Positions 61,880 through 64,000 of a stretch of 64,000 nucleotides of DNA are shown here, one piece after another. The stretch covers positions 1 to 64,000 of the forward strand of contig JABDGP010000004.1 in assembly GCA_013285945.1 (NCBI GenBank). The letters are read 5' to 3'. The stretch is from Bacteroidota bacterium (GTDB taxonomy: Bacteria > Bacteroidota > Bacteroidia > Cytophagales > Cyclobacteriaceae). Numbering within the stretch: the first letter of the stretch is position 1; each line of letters begins with the position of its first letter. The translations under genes were made by a program, and so were the position numbers. A model generated the notes under the pieces. It had not been told where the DNA came from. It searched no databases and saw nothing but the letters and a program-made list of their open reading frames with translations.

Positions 61880-62003
61880 TTGGCGGCATGGCGCTGGTGA
61901 GACGCGCACACCGGACTTCCCAAGGATTCGGGATGCTGCAAATCCTCACGCCCATCATACCATCCCATCGCTGCGGTGGGCTTTCCGTTACCATCCCTTG
62001 CCG
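61880..62003 (+). repeat. Dispersed intergenic repeat, copy 2
   Basis: TTGGCGGCATg...CTTCCCaaggATTCGGGATGCTGCAAaTCCT...CCCATCGCTGCGGTGGGCTTTCCGTTACCATCCCTTGCCG; same boundaries as copy 1 at 34828-34958. Confidence 0.75.
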
Positions 62004-62271
62004 ATTCCATCAAATTCCGTAAGATTTCTCTTCAACAATGCTCAAAACTGCCTTTTTGAGTTGATTTTGGACATTTAAAAGTTTCCCGATGTTCCAGAAA
62101 ATTTTCGATGGTTGAGAAAGTTTTCCCGGACGCTCAGAAATGTTTCAAAACGATTTTATAAGTTTCCCCTAACGTCGGGCGGAGTGGGACTATCCTTCCC
62201 AAGAAATCTCTTCGTAAAGTGTTATACAAACCAGACTTTCCATCCTAACTTATGGTGCCTTGACTCTAACT

Positions 62272-64000
62272 ATGAAGATAGCCTCTCTTCTCGTTTGCCT
62301 GCTTTGCAATCTTAGCCTGTTTTCTCAGAAGCAGGCGCAAGCCCGGGTTGATTCCCTGCTTGAGCGATTAAGAACTGCAGATGACGGCCTTGCCAAACTG
62401 AGTTTGTACGTGCAGGTGATGACTGTCTACAATGACTTTGATAAGCAGGCTGCACTAAGCTTTGAAAAAGATGCCATGGCCCTGGCTACCAAAATAGAAT
62501 CCAAAGCTGGAATAGCCGATGTAAAAAATGTGGTGGGAAGAATTTATTGGCGTCTTGGTAATTTTAACGAAGCACTGAAATACCATCACGAGGCAAAGCA
62601 AATTTTCGAACAACTTAATGATGCAAAAAAAATTGCGCTCTCTGTTAGATACATCGGCCAGGACTACGCCGATGGAGGATACTACCCTGAAGCATTGAAG
62701 CATCTGAATGACGCCCTGGACAAGTACAAAAAAACTGGTGACCGTGGAAACGCAGCACTGCTCTACAATCTTCTTGCATGGGTATATGCGAAACAGGGGA
62801 ATTATGTGGAGGCATCCAGAAATGGCTACTTGTCACTTTCTATATTCGAGGAACTGGGTGATGAAAAAAATAGCGCACTCGCCGCCTCAGATATAGCAGA
62901 TTATTACATTCAGTTGGGAAATTATTCTGAGGCTCTTAAATATTTTAGACAAAGCGAGACAATCAACCGCTCAGAAGGTGATATCCTTAACCTGGGATAC
63001 AATCACATTATGGTGGGAAGGGTTTACCGGTTGATGGGTCAGTATTCCAAATCACTGAAGAACCACAAGGCAGCGCTTTCGATAGGCAGAGATGCACATG
63101 ACCCGAATATTGCTGCCAAAGCCTATGAAGGCATGGCTGAGGTTTATAAAGCGAGTAGCGAATATTCCAAAGCATTGACACATTACATGTCTTCGGCACA
63201 ACTGTTCAAAAAATCTTCTAACCGCAGAGACCTTGCCCGTAGTTATTGCTTTGTTGGTGATTGCTATCGTATTGTTGGTAAGTATTGGCTTTCAAAAATC
63301 TATTATGACAGTGCCTTTACTTTATCTAAAGCGCTCGACAGTAAAGCTCTCCTGGCGGACTACTACCATGGAGTAGAGGAACTCGACAGCGCCCGGAATA
63401 ATTGGATGGGAGCCTACTTCAATCATAAGAATTACATCCTCAATAGAGACAGTCTTCTAAATGAGGGTAGCGTCAAAAAAATGATGCAACTAAAACTAAA
63501 CTACGAATTCAATAAAAAGGAAGCGGCACTCAGGGCCGAGCAACATGAAAAAGATATCCGGCAACGAAACCAGTCTCTTTTTCTGGGAATTATTGCTTCC
63601 CTGATTTTAATCCTGGCAATCGTTTTATATCGAAATAAGAACAAGCAGGGTAAGATTAATACGGAACTAAAGCATAAATCAGAAAGCCTAGAGGAAGAAA
63701 ACAGAGAGAAGTTGAGCATTCTGAATATTATCTCGCACGATCTGAAAGCTCCCTTTAATAAGATAAAAGGATTAGTTGATCTGATGCAGATCACCGAAGA
63801 CCAAAGCGAGACTGATAGAGAACAGTACATCGAACACATCAAAGCCTCTATAGCCCAAGGTAATTATTTAATCAATAAATTATTAGAGGCTCGCAATGTT
63901 TACACTGAAACTAAACCACCGGTTTTTGAATCAACAGACCTGCCTAGGTTCATTCATAACTTTCAGGCAGCTATGAACGGACAACTGCGTGTAAAGCAGC
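62272..64000 (+). CDS. TPR-repeat sensor histidine kinase, truncated by the right window edge
   Basis: Own translation from ATG 62272 (MKIASLLVCLLCNLSLFSQKQAQARVDSLLERL...) stays open to the edge; TPRs, TM (SLFLGIIASLILILAIVLY), H-box ILNIISHDLKAPFNKIKGL. Not in the ORF track because no stop is reached. Confidence 0.9.
   Translation, partial: MKIASLLVCLLCNLSLFSQKQAQARVDSLLERLRTADDGLAKLSLYVQVMTVYNDFDKQAALSFEKDAMALATKIESKAGIADVKNVVGRIYWRLGNFNEALKYHHEAKQIFEQLNDAKKIALSVRYIGQDYADGGYYPEALKHLNDALDKYKKTGDRGNAALLYNLLAWVYAKQGNYVEASRNGYLSLSIFEELGDEKNSALAASDIADYYIQLGNYSEALKYFRQSETINRSEGDILNLGYNHIMVGRVYRLMGQYSKSLKNHKAALSIGRDAHDPNIAAKAYEGMAEVYKASSEYSKALTHYMSSAQLFKKSSNRRDLARSYCFVGDCYRIVGKYWLSKIYYDSAFTLSKALDSKALLADYYHGVEELDSARNNWMGAYFNHKNYILNRDSLLNEGSVKKMMQLKLNYEFNKKEAALRAEQHEKDIRQRNQSLFLGIIASLILILAIVLYRNKNKQGKINTELKHKSESLEEENREKLSILNIISHDLKAPFNKIKGLVDLMQITEDQSETDREQYIEHIKASIAQGNYLINKLLEARNVYTETKPPVFESTDLPRFIHNFQAAMNGQLRVKQ

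Overview
This 64 kb window is chromosomal DNA from a Bacteroidota, most likely a Cytophagales-type organism. The lineage call is inferred from porX (response regulator + PglZ), 7TMR-DISM and TPR histidine kinases, methylmalonyl-CoA mutase mutAB, a Bacteroidetes-type dihydroorotase homologue, and OmpA/PorT-type envelope proteins. The sequence is densely coding and mostly housekeeping, envelope or signalling genes. I recognised no rRNA, tRNA, CRISPR array, transposase or prophage. Gene content left to right: the end of an RND adaptor and a CzcA/CusA-type pump; a PorT-like barrel; DUF1801; a pyrC-like gene; a BatA-like protein; a ClC channel; an Omp85/BamA-like barrel; dnaA; mutA-mutB; a TPR histidine kinase; OsmC; an SDR; DUF2252; a rhodanese; lpxD; an HD phosphohydrolase divergent from porX-tsaE-ald; a stand-alone paaA; a redoxin; an FtsX/MacB-like permease; valS; an MFS transporter; gltB-gltD; a cytosolic trypsin-like protease paired with an uncharacterised protein; NfeD; LysM; tandem OmpA paralogues; TIGR02757; GMC oxidoreductase with its Tat/lipoprotein small subunit; a single-domain response regulator end-to-end with a 7TMR-DISM kinase; an MHS-type MFS transporter; a repeat lipoprotein; SPFH with a small membrane partner; ligD; and a TPR histidine kinase that runs off the right edge and is missing from the ORF track. 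The observations most worth follow-up are: (1) the two-gene unit at 42.4-44.7 kb, an intact-triad trypsin-like protease without a signal peptide, with a zinc ribbon and a C-terminal YbjN-like region, next to a second protein with a YbjN-like region; (2) a dispersed structured intergenic repeat in two copies (about 34.83-34.96 kb and 61.88-62.00 kb); (3) a lipoprotein with about 7 copies of a ~47-aa repeat that looks like a circularly closed beta-propeller; (4) a dihydroorotase homologue that has lost the canonical metal ligands; (5) the compact HD/porX-tsaE-ald layout with overlapping start codons and two identical-geometry 8-nt gene overlaps.
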